Source: JBEGQX01 sp041180805
GTDB taxonomy: Bacteria; Planctomycetota; Planctomycetia; Gemmatales; Gemmataceae
NCBI GenBank assembly: GCA_041180805.1
Contig: JBEGQX010000097.1
Location: 1-21,234 of the forward strand
Length of the DNA: 21,234 bases
Direction: 5' to 3'
A program made the translations under genes and the position numbers. This document shows positions 8,113 to 16,267 of this stretch, piece by piece (the stretch's first letter is position 1; each line of letters begins with the position of its first letter). The notes beneath the pieces are model-generated. The model did not search any database. It had not been told where the DNA came from and worked only from the letters and a program-made list of their open reading frames with translations.

Positions 8113-9414
8113 ATGAATCAACTGCAACGACCAACAGGAATACGATTTGGCATGATTGCCATCACCACTTTGGTGGCAGTGATGCTATACCTTGATCGCG
8201 TTTGCCTGAGTATTCTGGGTAGCTCCATTCGGAAGGATCTGGAATTTTCCGAAAAGGAGTTTGCATGGTTGTTGTCTTCCTTCTTCTGGGCTTACGCGCT
8301 GTGCCAGATACCCGCGGGGTATATTGGTGACCGATACGGAGCCAGGGTGGTGCTGGCTGTTTACCTTTTCTTCTGGTCGCTTTGCACAGGTTTGATGGGG
8401 CTTGTAAGCGGCTTTGGTGTTTTTCTTGCCTTGCGAATTGGCTGTGGAATGTTCGAGGCAGGTGCCTACCCGCTGGCAAATGGAATTGTTCGCAGATGGG
8501 TTCCGATTTCCGGCCGTGGGCTTGCCAGTGGTTGCGTTGCGGTGGGAGGCCGTTTGGGCGGAGCCATCGCGCCCTGGCTGACCAACTATCTGACATTTGG
8601 AACACTGGATGGCTGGCGAAGGCCTTTTATTGTTTATGGGGTTGTGGGAATCATTGGTGCCGTAGTCTTCTGGATTTGGTACCGAAATCGTCCTGATCAA
8701 CATCCAGCCATCAATCAGGAGGAAATCGATCTCATCAATGGCAAGGAATATATTCCCGATACACGCAAACCATCGCTTCCGAACTTTAGAGTGCTGGTAG
8801 GCAGTTATCCATTATGGATGGCTTCTGTCGTGCAAGTGATATCCAATTTTGGTTGGGTGATTCTTATCACCGTGCTGCCAAGTTACATGGAGCAGGTTTT
8901 TAAGACCGACAAAGATACCATTGCTTCGTACCAATCCATGACCCTGGCGTTTGGCATGTTGGGAATGTTCTTTGGTGGTTGGTATACCGACAAGTGTTTT
9001 CGCACCATGGGGCCCAAGTGGGGTCGTGCGTTGCCGATTGCGATCTCCCGCTTTATTGTGGGTGGGGCTTATGTTTGTTGTTTGTTTTTGAACGATGCAA
9101 AACTTGCGATTGCGATGATGTGTGTGGTCGCGTTGGCAACCGATATGGGTAACCCGGGTTTTTGGGCCTGGTGCCAGGATGTGGGTGGCAAGCATGTTGG
9201 TAGTGTGGTTGGTTGGGGGAATATGTGGGGTAATATTGGCGCGGCACTGGGTCCGAATGTTTTTATTGCCATCAAGAATATTTACCCGGATGATCCGTTG
9301 AAAGGTTGGAATACCGCGTTTGCGCTGTGTGCTGTAATTCAGATTGTGGGAGTGTTGGCGGCGTTGGGCGTGGATGCCTCGCGTCAACTTCGGCTAGACA
9401 AATACGATGCCTAG
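8113..9414 (+). CDS. MFS transporter, ACS (anion:cation symporter) type
   Basis: This 433-residue protein has the regular hydrophobic pattern of a 12-helix major facilitator. Helix 1 carries YLDRVCLS (26-33), the typical ACS-family form of the motif seen in hexuronate, galactonate and glucarate carriers. The loop between helices 2 and 3 has GYIGDRYGAR (69-78), a good MFS motif A. The second half contains GMFFGGWYTDK, the matching loop between helices 8 and 9. Relatives move organic anions such as sugar acids together with protons, so an acidic monosaccharide is the best guess for the substrate. It is the first gene of the nine-gene run and the only obvious transporter in it, which makes it the likely importer of whatever the secreted enzymes release. 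The upstream purine run (GGGAAAG) is a modest ribosome binding site. The next gene starts 12 bases after the stop. Confidence 0.9.
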   Translation: MNQLQRPTGIRFGMIAITTLVAVMLYLDRVCLSILGSSIRKDLEFSEKEFAWLLSSFFWAYALCQIPAGYIGDRYGARVVLAVYLFFWSLCTGLMGLVSGFGVFLALRIGCGMFEAGAYPLANGIVRRWVPISGRGLASGCVAVGGRLGGAIAPWLTNYLTFGTLDGWRRPFIVYGVVGIIGAVVFWIWYRNRPDQHPAINQEEIDLINGKEYIPDTRKPSLPNFRVLVGSYPLWMASVVQVISNFGWVILITVLPSYMEQVFKTDKDTIASYQSMTLAFGMLGMFFGGWYTDKCFRTMGPKWGRALPIAISRFIVGGAYVCCLFLNDAKLAIAMMCVVALATDMGNPGFWAWCQDVGGKHVGSVVGWGNMWGNIGAALGPNVFIAIKNIYPDDPLKGWNTAFALCAVIQIVGVLAALGVDASRQLRLDKYDA

Positions 9415-9426
9415 GGAGAGAACACA

Positions 9427-10365
9427 ATGAGAAGATTGCTGGCGATTTTTTGCCTTGCACTGGTGGTTGGAGTTGGTTTTGCACAGGAAAAAGGTACCAA
9501 GCCCACCAAGGCGGCCGTTCCTTATGGAACGCATGCACGGCAGGTTATGGATTTCTACCAGGCAAAGTCGGATGTCCCAACGCCTGTGGTATTTTTCATC
9601 CATGGCGGTGGTTGGGTGGCAGGTGAACGGCGTTGTGCAGAGTTGGATAAGTATCTCGCGGCGGGAATTTCCGTTGTGGCCATCAGCTACCGTTTTATCG
9701 ATGATGCGATCGATGCTGGGGTCAAACCTCCGGTACAGGCCCCGTTGCACGATGCCGCCCGGGCCCTTCAATTTGTTCGTTCCAAGTCAAAGGAATGGAA
9801 TATCGACAAGTTTCGAATTGGTGCTTCAGGTGGTTCAGCCGGGGCGTGTTCCAGCCTTTGGCTGGCCTTCCACAAGGATCTGGCCGATCCCAAGAGTGAT
9901 GATCCTGTTGCCCGTGAATCCACCCGGCTATGGTGTGCCGCGGTAACCGGTGCCCAAACTACGCTGGACCCCAAGCAGATGAAGGAATGGACACCCAACA
10001 GCCGTTATGGTGGCCATGCGTTTGGGTTTTATCCCGATCCCAAGGATCGCAAAACTCGCGATACCCAGTTCCCCAAGTTTCTGGAAGCCCGCGAAAGTAT
10101 ACTGCCTTGGATCAAGGAATTTTCCCCCTACGAACATGCCAATGCGGGTGACCCACCGATCTACATGATCTATGGCGCGGCACCCGCCAAAGGCAAGGAT
10201 GAAAAAGATCCCACCCATAGCGCCAACTTTGGCGTGCTTCTGAAGGAAAAACTCGACAAGGAAGGTGTGGAATGCGAACTGGTTTATCCCGGCGCGCCAA
10301 ATGGCAAACATCCCTCGATGCATGAGTACCTGATCGACAAGCTTAAAGAGAAAAAGAAATCATGA
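9427..10365 (+). CDS. Secreted alpha/beta-hydrolase (esterase/lipase, BD-FAE or HSL-like)
   Basis: The 312-residue protein starts with a signal peptide (about 1-19, ending FAQ). The mature enzyme shows HGGGW at 59-63, the oxyanion-hole motif of the hormone-sensitive-lipase and feruloyl/acetyl-xylan esterase groups. It also has GGSAG at 135-139, the nucleophile elbow with Ser137 as the probable catalytic serine; Ser134 in the overlapping GASGG is a less likely choice. The acid and histidine of the triad should lie in the last third, and the C-terminal GKHPSMHEYL stretch offers candidates. Such enzymes remove acetyl, feruloyl or other ester groups from polysaccharides, which fits the sulfatases and the second esterase downstream. 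The ribosome binding site is strong (GGGAGAG, six bases from the ATG). The end (KLKEKKKS) overlaps the next gene by ATGA. Confidence 0.9.
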   Translation: MRRLLAIFCLALVVGVGFAQEKGTKPTKAAVPYGTHARQVMDFYQAKSDVPTPVVFFIHGGGWVAGERRCAELDKYLAAGISVVAISYRFIDDAIDAGVKPPVQAPLHDAARALQFVRSKSKEWNIDKFRIGASGGSAGACSSLWLAFHKDLADPKSDDPVARESTRLWCAAVTGAQTTLDPKQMKEWTPNSRYGGHAFGFYPDPKDRKTRDTQFPKFLEARESILPWIKEFSPYEHANAGDPPIYMIYGAAPAKGKDEKDPTHSANFGVLLKEKLDKEGVECELVYPGAPNGKHPSMHEYLIDKLKEKKKS

Positions 10366-12908
10366 TGCGCCTCTGGACAGGTCTTGTCCTGCTAAGTGTC
10401 TGTTTTCCGCCATGTATACTGGCCCAGGGTCAGTCTGCTCAGGTAATGCTGGCAATTGATGGCAAGGCTATTTTGCCTATAGTTCATGGTTCAAAAGCAG
10501 GTGCAGAGGTAAAGGGAATGGTGGCGCGACTTGCCGCCATGATGGGTAAAATTACCGGCGCAAATTTTGAGACAAGAATTGGAGATGGCAGGGAAGGCAT
10601 TGCCATAGGTACGCCGGAAGACTTTCCGGCACTGGCATCCATGGTTGATTTTCAACCTTCGGATCCACTCAGGCGTGAGGAATACCTTTTGAAAACCCAT
10701 GCCAAAGGTGTATGGTTGCTTGGAGCAACACCTTTGGCTTGTCAGCATGCAATGTGGGATATGTTCTACCGCATTGGTTACCGCCAATACTTTCCCGGTG
10801 CAAGCTGGGAGGTGGTTCCATTCGTTAAGAACCTGACTCTAGATTTTAATTCTCTTGAGAAACCAAGTTACCATTCGCGCAGAATCTGGTACGGATTTGG
10901 CGCGTGGGATTATGCAAAGCAACCTTATCTGGACTGGTGCGAAAAAAATCGCGGCTTGCAGGGAGTCAATCTTTCCACAGGGCATGCTTACGATGGAATT
11001 GTGAAGGCTTTGAAGAAGGAATTTGATGCACATCCTGAATATTGGCCATTGCTGAACAATGAGCGTAAACCGGTTCGCAACCCAAAACCCGAACTGGGCA
11101 ACTCGGAGTTAAGGAAAAAAATTGTAGAGCATGCCCTGTCGCAGGTTCAAAAGAATCCTCTGCTGGATAGTATTTCCATGGATCCCAGCGATGGTGGTGG
11201 TTGGAGCGAAAGCAGGGAATCAGCAGCGTTGGGCAGTGTGACCGATCAGGCATTAACCTTGGCAAATGAAGTAGCAGGGGCTTTGAACAGTAAATATCCG
11301 GGCAAGCTTGTGGGTATTTATGCTTACAACTATCATTCGGCGCCTCCTTCCATCCGGGTGCATCCCCGGGTGATCGTCAGCGTTGCAACAGCATTTATCA
11401 AGGGTGGACAAAGCCTGGATGAAATCCTTGCGGGTTGGGCAGCCAAGGGTGCCACCCTGGGGATTCGCGAATACTACAGTGTCAACACCTGGGACCGCGA
11501 TCAGCCGGGCCATGCCCGTGGCGGTAATCTGGATTATCTCCAGCGCACCATCCCGGATTTTTATTCCAAGGGCGCCCGTTTCATGTCTGCAGAGTCCAGT
11601 GATAACTGGGGGCCCAACGGTCTGGGTTATTATTTTGCTTCTCGGGTGCTTTGGAATGTTGCGGAAGCCAAAAACCGCTCCGTGCTGGAGAAGGATTTTC
11701 TTGATCGCTGCTTTGGGCCAGCTAGCCATGCCATGAAGGAGTTTTACGACCAGTTGGATGGATCAAAACCCCACCTTGTTGTGGATGACCAGTTGGGAAG
11801 AATGTTTCGTGCGGTTGATAAAGCTCGCAAGCTGACAAGCGATGTATCCATCCACAAACGGCTGGAGGATCTCTTGCTGTATTGTCGCTATGCATCCCTG
11901 TACCATCAATATGCGACTTCAGATGGAAACAAAAGGCAGGCTGCATTTGAAAACCTGATACGCCATGCCTATCGTATGCGAACAACCATGATGGTTCACA
12001 CTTATGCCCTGTACCGGGACCTGCCATCGCGTGACAAGACCGTGACCGTTCCCAGTGAATGCAAATGGCAGATACCAGAAGGCACCAATCCATGGAAATC
12101 CAGCAAGCCTTTCTCTGCAGATGAACTGACAAATTTCATGGCGGATGGGTTGAGCCGCCACAAGGTTGTGGAGCTGAATTTCAAGCAGGCGGTTTATGGC
12201 AGCGAACTTTTACCAGCATCCTCCGCCTTGAAAATCCCTTCAAATATCCCTGAAGGTGACTTTGGATCTGGCAGGGGAAACCAGACTTTTCTTACCCATG
12301 TTGAAAAGGCTAATTCAACGCTTGAGTTGCAGATTACCGGAGGTTTGATCGCCCACTATCGGGACCGGGGCAATGTGAAAGTTGAGGTTTTCAAGATTGG
12401 TGGGTCCAGCCAGACTGGCGACAGGGAAACCCTTGTTTACTCGGATTCTTCGGTTCCCCCCGATGGGAAGGAACGGAAAATTGCAATCTCCCTTCGAGAG
12501 AGCGGCCTTTATAAGATTTTGGTGCGTGATGGTCAGGACAAAACGCAGGTCAAGTGGCCCCAAAATCAGATTATGACAGTCCAGTCCACTCAGGATGAAC
12601 CGATGAACCGGTTTTATGCCATGTGGATGGGCTACTTTTATGTTCCCAAGGGCACGAAGATAATTGGCTTTTTTGGTGGCGAGCATGGGGAAGTGCGTGA
12701 CAGCCAGGATAGGCCGCATTTTTGGCTTAACGGGCGCGAGGCAAACTTCTATACAGTTGCAGTACCCCCGGGTGAGGATGGAAAATTCTGGCGGGTCCGT
12801 TATATGCGTGGGGCCATGCGTTTGCTGACAGTGCCACCATACTTTGCGCGTTCTCCAAATGAATTGCTGCTACCCAAAGAGGTTCTCGAGGCAGACAAGG
12901 CCAGATAG
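10362..12908 (+). CDS. DUF4838 domain protein with GH67-N-like N-terminal domain; predicted secreted glycan-active protein
   Basis: The 848-residue protein has a signal peptide (about 1-21, ending ILAQG). Residues 25-155 resemble the N-terminal domain found in front of alpha-glucuronidases and hexosaminidases (GIAIGTPEDFP, then GATPLACQHAMWDMFYRIGYRQYFPG). The following region (about 165-440) is DUF4838, marked by SMDPSDGGGW at 272-281 and YAYNYHSAPP at 320-329. The fold is expected to be a TIM barrel like other glycoside hydrolases, and Asp274, Asp277 and Glu284/Glu287 are visible acidic candidates. The last 200 residues look like a beta-rich appended domain that may bind carbohydrate. No activity has been firmly established for the family that I know of. 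The ATG overlaps the previous stop (ATGA); a second ATG three bases on is possible. It is probably the backbone-cleaving or uronic-acid-removing member of the locus, by inference only. Confidence 0.85.
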   Translation: MMRLWTGLVLLSVCFPPCILAQGQSAQVMLAIDGKAILPIVHGSKAGAEVKGMVARLAAMMGKITGANFETRIGDGREGIAIGTPEDFPALASMVDFQPSDPLRREEYLLKTHAKGVWLLGATPLACQHAMWDMFYRIGYRQYFPGASWEVVPFVKNLTLDFNSLEKPSYHSRRIWYGFGAWDYAKQPYLDWCEKNRGLQGVNLSTGHAYDGIVKALKKEFDAHPEYWPLLNNERKPVRNPKPELGNSELRKKIVEHALSQVQKNPLLDSISMDPSDGGGWSESRESAALGSVTDQALTLANEVAGALNSKYPGKLVGIYAYNYHSAPPSIRVHPRVIVSVATAFIKGGQSLDEILAGWAAKGATLGIREYYSVNTWDRDQPGHARGGNLDYLQRTIPDFYSKGARFMSAESSDNWGPNGLGYYFASRVLWNVAEAKNRSVLEKDFLDRCFGPASHAMKEFYDQLDGSKPHLVVDDQLGRMFRAVDKARKLTSDVSIHKRLEDLLLYCRYASLYHQYATSDGNKRQAAFENLIRHAYRMRTTMMVHTYALYRDLPSRDKTVTVPSECKWQIPEGTNPWKSSKPFSADELTNFMADGLSRHKVVELNFKQAVYGSELLPASSALKIPSNIPEGDFGSGRGNQTFLTHVEKANSTLELQITGGLIAHYRDRGNVKVEVFKIGGSSQTGDRETLVYSDSSVPPDGKERKIAISLRESGLYKILVRDGQDKTQVKWPQNQIMTVQSTQDEPMNRFYAMWMGYFYVPKGTKIIGFFGGEHGEVRDSQDRPHFWLNGREANFYTVAVPPGEDGKFWRVRYMRGAMRLLTVPPYFARSPNELLLPKEVLEADKAR

Positions 12909-12935
12909 CTGGGTTCAATCCCCGGGGGCGTTGGC

Positions 12936-14369
12936 ATGGAATACAGAAAGAATTTACTGGCTGTGGTGGCGCTGGTCATTGGGTTGGTTTCCATGCCAGA
13001 ACTTGGTGCCGCGGAAAAGAAGTGGAATGTTGTTCTGATTCTGGCGGATGACCTTGGTTGGAAAGATTTATCCTGCTTCGGCAGTGATCTTCACGAGACA
13101 CCCAATCTGAATGACCTTGCCAAAAAAGGCATGAGGTTTACCCAGGCGTATTCCGCCTGTACGGTTTGTTCACCCACCCGGGCCGCGCTTCTGACGGGGA
13201 AATATCCCGCAAGGCTTCATATAACCGATTGGATTCCCGGAGCCATGCCGGACAATCCCAAATTGCTGGTACCGGACTGGACGAAATATCTGCCTGCCTC
13301 GGAAAAAACCATAGCCCGATACTTCAAGGAAGCTGGTTACAAAACTGCCAGCATAGGAAAATGGCATCTTGGTGGTGAAGAATACTATCCGCAGAAGCAT
13401 GGTTTTGATGTCAATATTGCCGGTACGGACAAAGCCCAGCCACCCTCTTATTTCGCCCCATGGAAAATTTCAACTCTTGCGGAAGGAAAGGATGGGGATT
13501 ATCTGACGGATCGCCTGGCGGATGAGGCCGTGAAGTTCATCCAGGATTCCAGCAAGGGACCGTTTTTTCTTTACCTGCCGCACTTTGCGGTGCATACACC
13601 CATTCAGGCGCGAAAGGATTTGCTAGCCAAATACAACGCAAAGCTGCGGGAAGGTGCCAATCATGTCAATCCCGCATATGCGGCCATGGTGGAAAGTTTG
13701 GATCAATCGGTGGGCAGGGTTTTAAATGCGTTGAAAGCTGCTGGTGTGGAGGACCAAACTCTGGTGATTTTTACTTCGGATAATGGTGGAAGAATTCCCA
13801 CTACAAACAACAAACCGCTGCGCTATGGCAAAGCATCCGCATATGAAGGCGGTGTCAGGGTGCCTTTGATTGTTAGTTACCCCGGTATTACCAAGCCCGG
13901 TTCGGTGTGTGATGATGCGGTCATAACCATGGATCTGTTTCGCACCATGCATGACATGATTTTGGCCACGCCCGATATCCTGAGAAACTGTGACGGGGAA
14001 AACCTTGAACCTTTGCTAAAGGGGCAGGGCAAGCTTAAACGCAACGAACTGTATTGGCATTATCCCCATCACCAGCATTATCAAAAGGGTGGAACCATGC
14101 CGTATGGCGCCATCCGTTCTGGTGACTGGAAGCTGATTGAGTTTTTTAACGATGGCACGCTGGAGCTATATAACATTGGCGAGGATATTGCCGAGGAGAA
14201 AAACCTTGCAAGCCAGTTTCCAGAGATTAAAAAGCAGCTTCACCAAAGGCTTGTGGCATGGAGGTTGGGCGTAAACGCGCAGTTGCCCCAGCCAAATCCA
14301 AAGTATGATCCCAAAAAACCGGAATACACGCCTCTCATGAATAATCCCAAGCAAAAGAAGAAAGTATGA
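12936..14369 (+). CDS. Secreted sulfatase, formylglycine (Cys) type, family S1
   Basis: This 477-residue enzyme of the alkaline-phosphatase superfamily has a signal peptide (about 1-26, ending LGAAE). The metal-binding DD pair is at 38-39 (ILADDLGWKDL). CSPTRAALLTG starts at 78, and Cys78 should be converted to formylglycine, the catalytic residue. GKWHLG (141-146) and SDNGG (281-285) supply further active-site Lys, His, Asp and Asn, and PLRYGKASAYEGGVRVP is the expected loop. All key residues are present, so the enzyme should be active if a maturase (FGE or anSME) is encoded elsewhere; none is in this window. It resembles general arylsulfatase-like S1 subfamilies more than the two sulfatases downstream. 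The substrate is likely a sulfated sugar. It starts 27 bases after the DUF4838 gene and ends in a Lys-rich tail (KQKKKV) that overlaps the next gene by ATGA. Confidence 0.95.
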   Translation: MEYRKNLLAVVALVIGLVSMPELGAAEKKWNVVLILADDLGWKDLSCFGSDLHETPNLNDLAKKGMRFTQAYSACTVCSPTRAALLTGKYPARLHITDWIPGAMPDNPKLLVPDWTKYLPASEKTIARYFKEAGYKTASIGKWHLGGEEYYPQKHGFDVNIAGTDKAQPPSYFAPWKISTLAEGKDGDYLTDRLADEAVKFIQDSSKGPFFLYLPHFAVHTPIQARKDLLAKYNAKLREGANHVNPAYAAMVESLDQSVGRVLNALKAAGVEDQTLVIFTSDNGGRIPTTNNKPLRYGKASAYEGGVRVPLIVSYPGITKPGSVCDDAVITMDLFRTMHDMILATPDILRNCDGENLEPLLKGQGKLKRNELYWHYPHHQHYQKGGTMPYGAIRSGDWKLIEFFNDGTLELYNIGEDIAEEKNLASQFPEIKKQLHQRLVAWRLGVNAQLPQPNPKYDPKKPEYTPLMNNPKQKKKV

Positions 14370-16267
14370 GACAACTACTTTTAATACTGGTTGGCTTGAC
14401 ATCATTTCAAGCCTCTCTGATTGCCGACACCATAACAGTATCCTCGCCAGTGGATTGGCAGGTGGTACAGCGCTATTCGAAAGAAAAAGGGAAGATCCAT
14501 GTGGCAGGCAAGCTGGAAACCCAGCGCAAGGAAATCGCATCGGTCGAGGCGAAGCTCTCAGGAAAAAACCTGAAAGGGGAATGGCAGAAGATCCTTTTCG
14601 CTGGCAAAGCAGAAAGTTTTCGTGGTGTGCTGGAAGCGCCTTCGGGTGGTTGGTACAAGCTGGAATTGCGTGCCAGTGATGATGCGGGCGTGGTCGCCTC
14701 ATCGGTGGTTGAACATGTGGGCGTGGGTGAAGTCTTTGTTGTGGCTGGGCAGTCCAACAGTGCCAACCATGGCGAGAAAAAACTGGAACCCAAATCCGGC
14801 ATGGTGACAACCTTTGATGGAAAGGCGTGGAGGATTGCCAATGATCCCCAACCCGGCGCCAGCGGAAACGCGGGAAGTTTTGTTCCACCCTTTGGCGATG
14901 CGATTGCCCGGCGCTTCGAAGTGCCGGTTGGAATTGTGGCATGTGGTGTTGGTGCCACCAGTGTTCGTGAATGGTTGAAATCCGGAACCACTTTTCCCAA
15001 CCCGCCTACCATTCTTGGCAATGTCACCAAAAGGGACGATGGTACCTGGGAGGCCAAAGGAAACATCTACCAGAAGTTTGTCTCGCGCATGCAGCCAATG
15101 GGCGAAAGGGGTTTTCGTGCGGTGCTTTGGCATCAAGGTGAATCCGATGCCAACCAGAAGGATGAATCCCGAACCCTGAAAGGGGAACTGTATCAAAAAT
15201 ACCTCGAGATGTTGATTCGGGATAGCCGTGCTGAAATCGGCTGGGATGCCCCGTGGTTTGTGGCACAGGCTAGTTATCACAGTCCCACAGATTCAGGTTC
15301 CGAGGATATTCGTTCCGCGCAAAGGCGTGTGGCGGAATCGGGGCTTGCCCTGATCGGCCCGGATACGGACGCCTTGGGCGGCGATAATCGGGATGGCAAC
15401 GGCAAAGGTGTTCACTTCAGCGCGAAGGGCCAGGAAAACCATGCCGGGCTTTGGGTGGCGAAAGTGGCACCCTGGCTGGAGAAGCAGTTGGGGTCCGGAA
15501 AGCCTTCCACAAAAAGCATCGGGCCCGAGCGTGGAGCCCTGGTCATTGTGGGTGGCGGAATGAAAGACCGGGAGATCATGCGCAGGTTTGTAAACCTTGC
15601 AGGCGGTGCCAATGCGGTGATTGCTGTCATTCCCACTGCCAACGAGGGGGAAAACTTCGGGGATAATTCGCCCCTCTTACGAGATATGAAATCGTTCGGG
15701 GCGTCCCGGGCGTTTATCCTTCATACCCGGGATCGCAAAACGGCGGATTCAGAGGAATTTGCCTCCAAGTTGAACAAGGTCACAGGTGTGTGGTTTGGTG
15801 GTGGCCGGCAGTGGAGGCTGGTGGATTCCTACCTCGGAACCAAAACCCAAAAAGAATTGTTCGCGGTGCTGGAAAGGGGCGGGGTAATAGGGGGAAGCTC
15901 TGCCGGTGCTTCCATCCAAAGTTCTTACATGGTGCGGGGGGCTCGCGAGGGAAATACCATCATGATGGCACCGGGTTATGAACAAGGCCTTGGTTTTCTA
16001 AGGGATTGCGCCATAGATCAGCACTTGCTTGCTCGCAAAAGGGAAAATGATCTGGTGGAGGTGATTCGCAAGCACCCTCATTTGTTGGGTATTGGCATCG
16101 ATGAGAATACCGCTGTGGTGGTGCAGGGAAACAAGATGGAAGTCATGGGTGCCAGCAAGGTGGCGATTTACGATCCGCATCACAAACATCAACAGGGCGA
16201 GAAGCCATACTTCTTTCTCAGCGCGGGCGACCGTTTTGATTTAAAGGAACGGCGGAAACTTCCATGA
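14366..16267 (+). CDS. Fusion: sialate O-acetylesterase-like (SASA/SGNH) domain plus cyanophycinase-like S51 peptidase domain
   Basis: One uninterrupted 633-residue frame joins two unrelated enzymes behind a signal peptide (about 1-20). Residues 22-118 look like a small beta domain. The SASA domain (about 120-375) has GQSNS with Ser130 as nucleophile, the conserved WHQGESD at 255-261 and a C-terminal VHFSAKG with His350 as the likely base. Related enzymes remove O-acetyl groups from sialic acids or other sugars. After a short linker (LGSGKPSTKSIGPERG), residues 389-605 match cyanophycinase and type 1 glutamine-amidotransferase-like peptidases: ALVIVGGG, then GGSSAGA with Ser512 as nucleophile, and AIDQHLLARKREND (549-562). 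Those enzymes cut beta-aspartyl or related peptide links. A secreted protein with both activities is unusual. The start overlaps the upstream sulfatase stop, and its own stop overlaps the next sulfatase. Both catalytic sets look intact. Confidence 0.9.
   Translation: MRQLLLILVGLTSFQASLIADTITVSSPVDWQVVQRYSKEKGKIHVAGKLETQRKEIASVEAKLSGKNLKGEWQKILFAGKAESFRGVLEAPSGGWYKLELRASDDAGVVASSVVEHVGVGEVFVVAGQSNSANHGEKKLEPKSGMVTTFDGKAWRIANDPQPGASGNAGSFVPPFGDAIARRFEVPVGIVACGVGATSVREWLKSGTTFPNPPTILGNVTKRDDGTWEAKGNIYQKFVSRMQPMGERGFRAVLWHQGESDANQKDESRTLKGELYQKYLEMLIRDSRAEIGWDAPWFVAQASYHSPTDSGSEDIRSAQRRVAESGLALIGPDTDALGGDNRDGNGKGVHFSAKGQENHAGLWVAKVAPWLEKQLGSGKPSTKSIGPERGALVIVGGGMKDREIMRRFVNLAGGANAVIAVIPTANEGENFGDNSPLLRDMKSFGASRAFILHTRDRKTADSEEFASKLNKVTGVWFGGGRQWRLVDSYLGTKTQKELFAVLERGGVIGGSSAGASIQSSYMVRGAREGNTIMMAPGYEQGLGFLRDCAIDQHLLARKRENDLVEVIRKHPHLLGIGIDENTAVVVQGNKMEVMGASKVAIYDPHHKHQQGEKPYFFLSAGDRFDLKERRKLP

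Noticed and set aside
12920..12927. CCCCGGGG palindrome in the 27-base gap before the first sulfatase
   Set aside because: Too short and without loop or T-run; likely chance, and the G-run may just serve as a ribosome binding site.
14166..14942. Opposite-strand frame of 258 codons across the sulfatase/fusion junction
   Set aside because: It overlaps two genes with clear motifs and coupled stop/start; the translation is low-complexity (His/Arg/Pro-rich) and shows no family feature.
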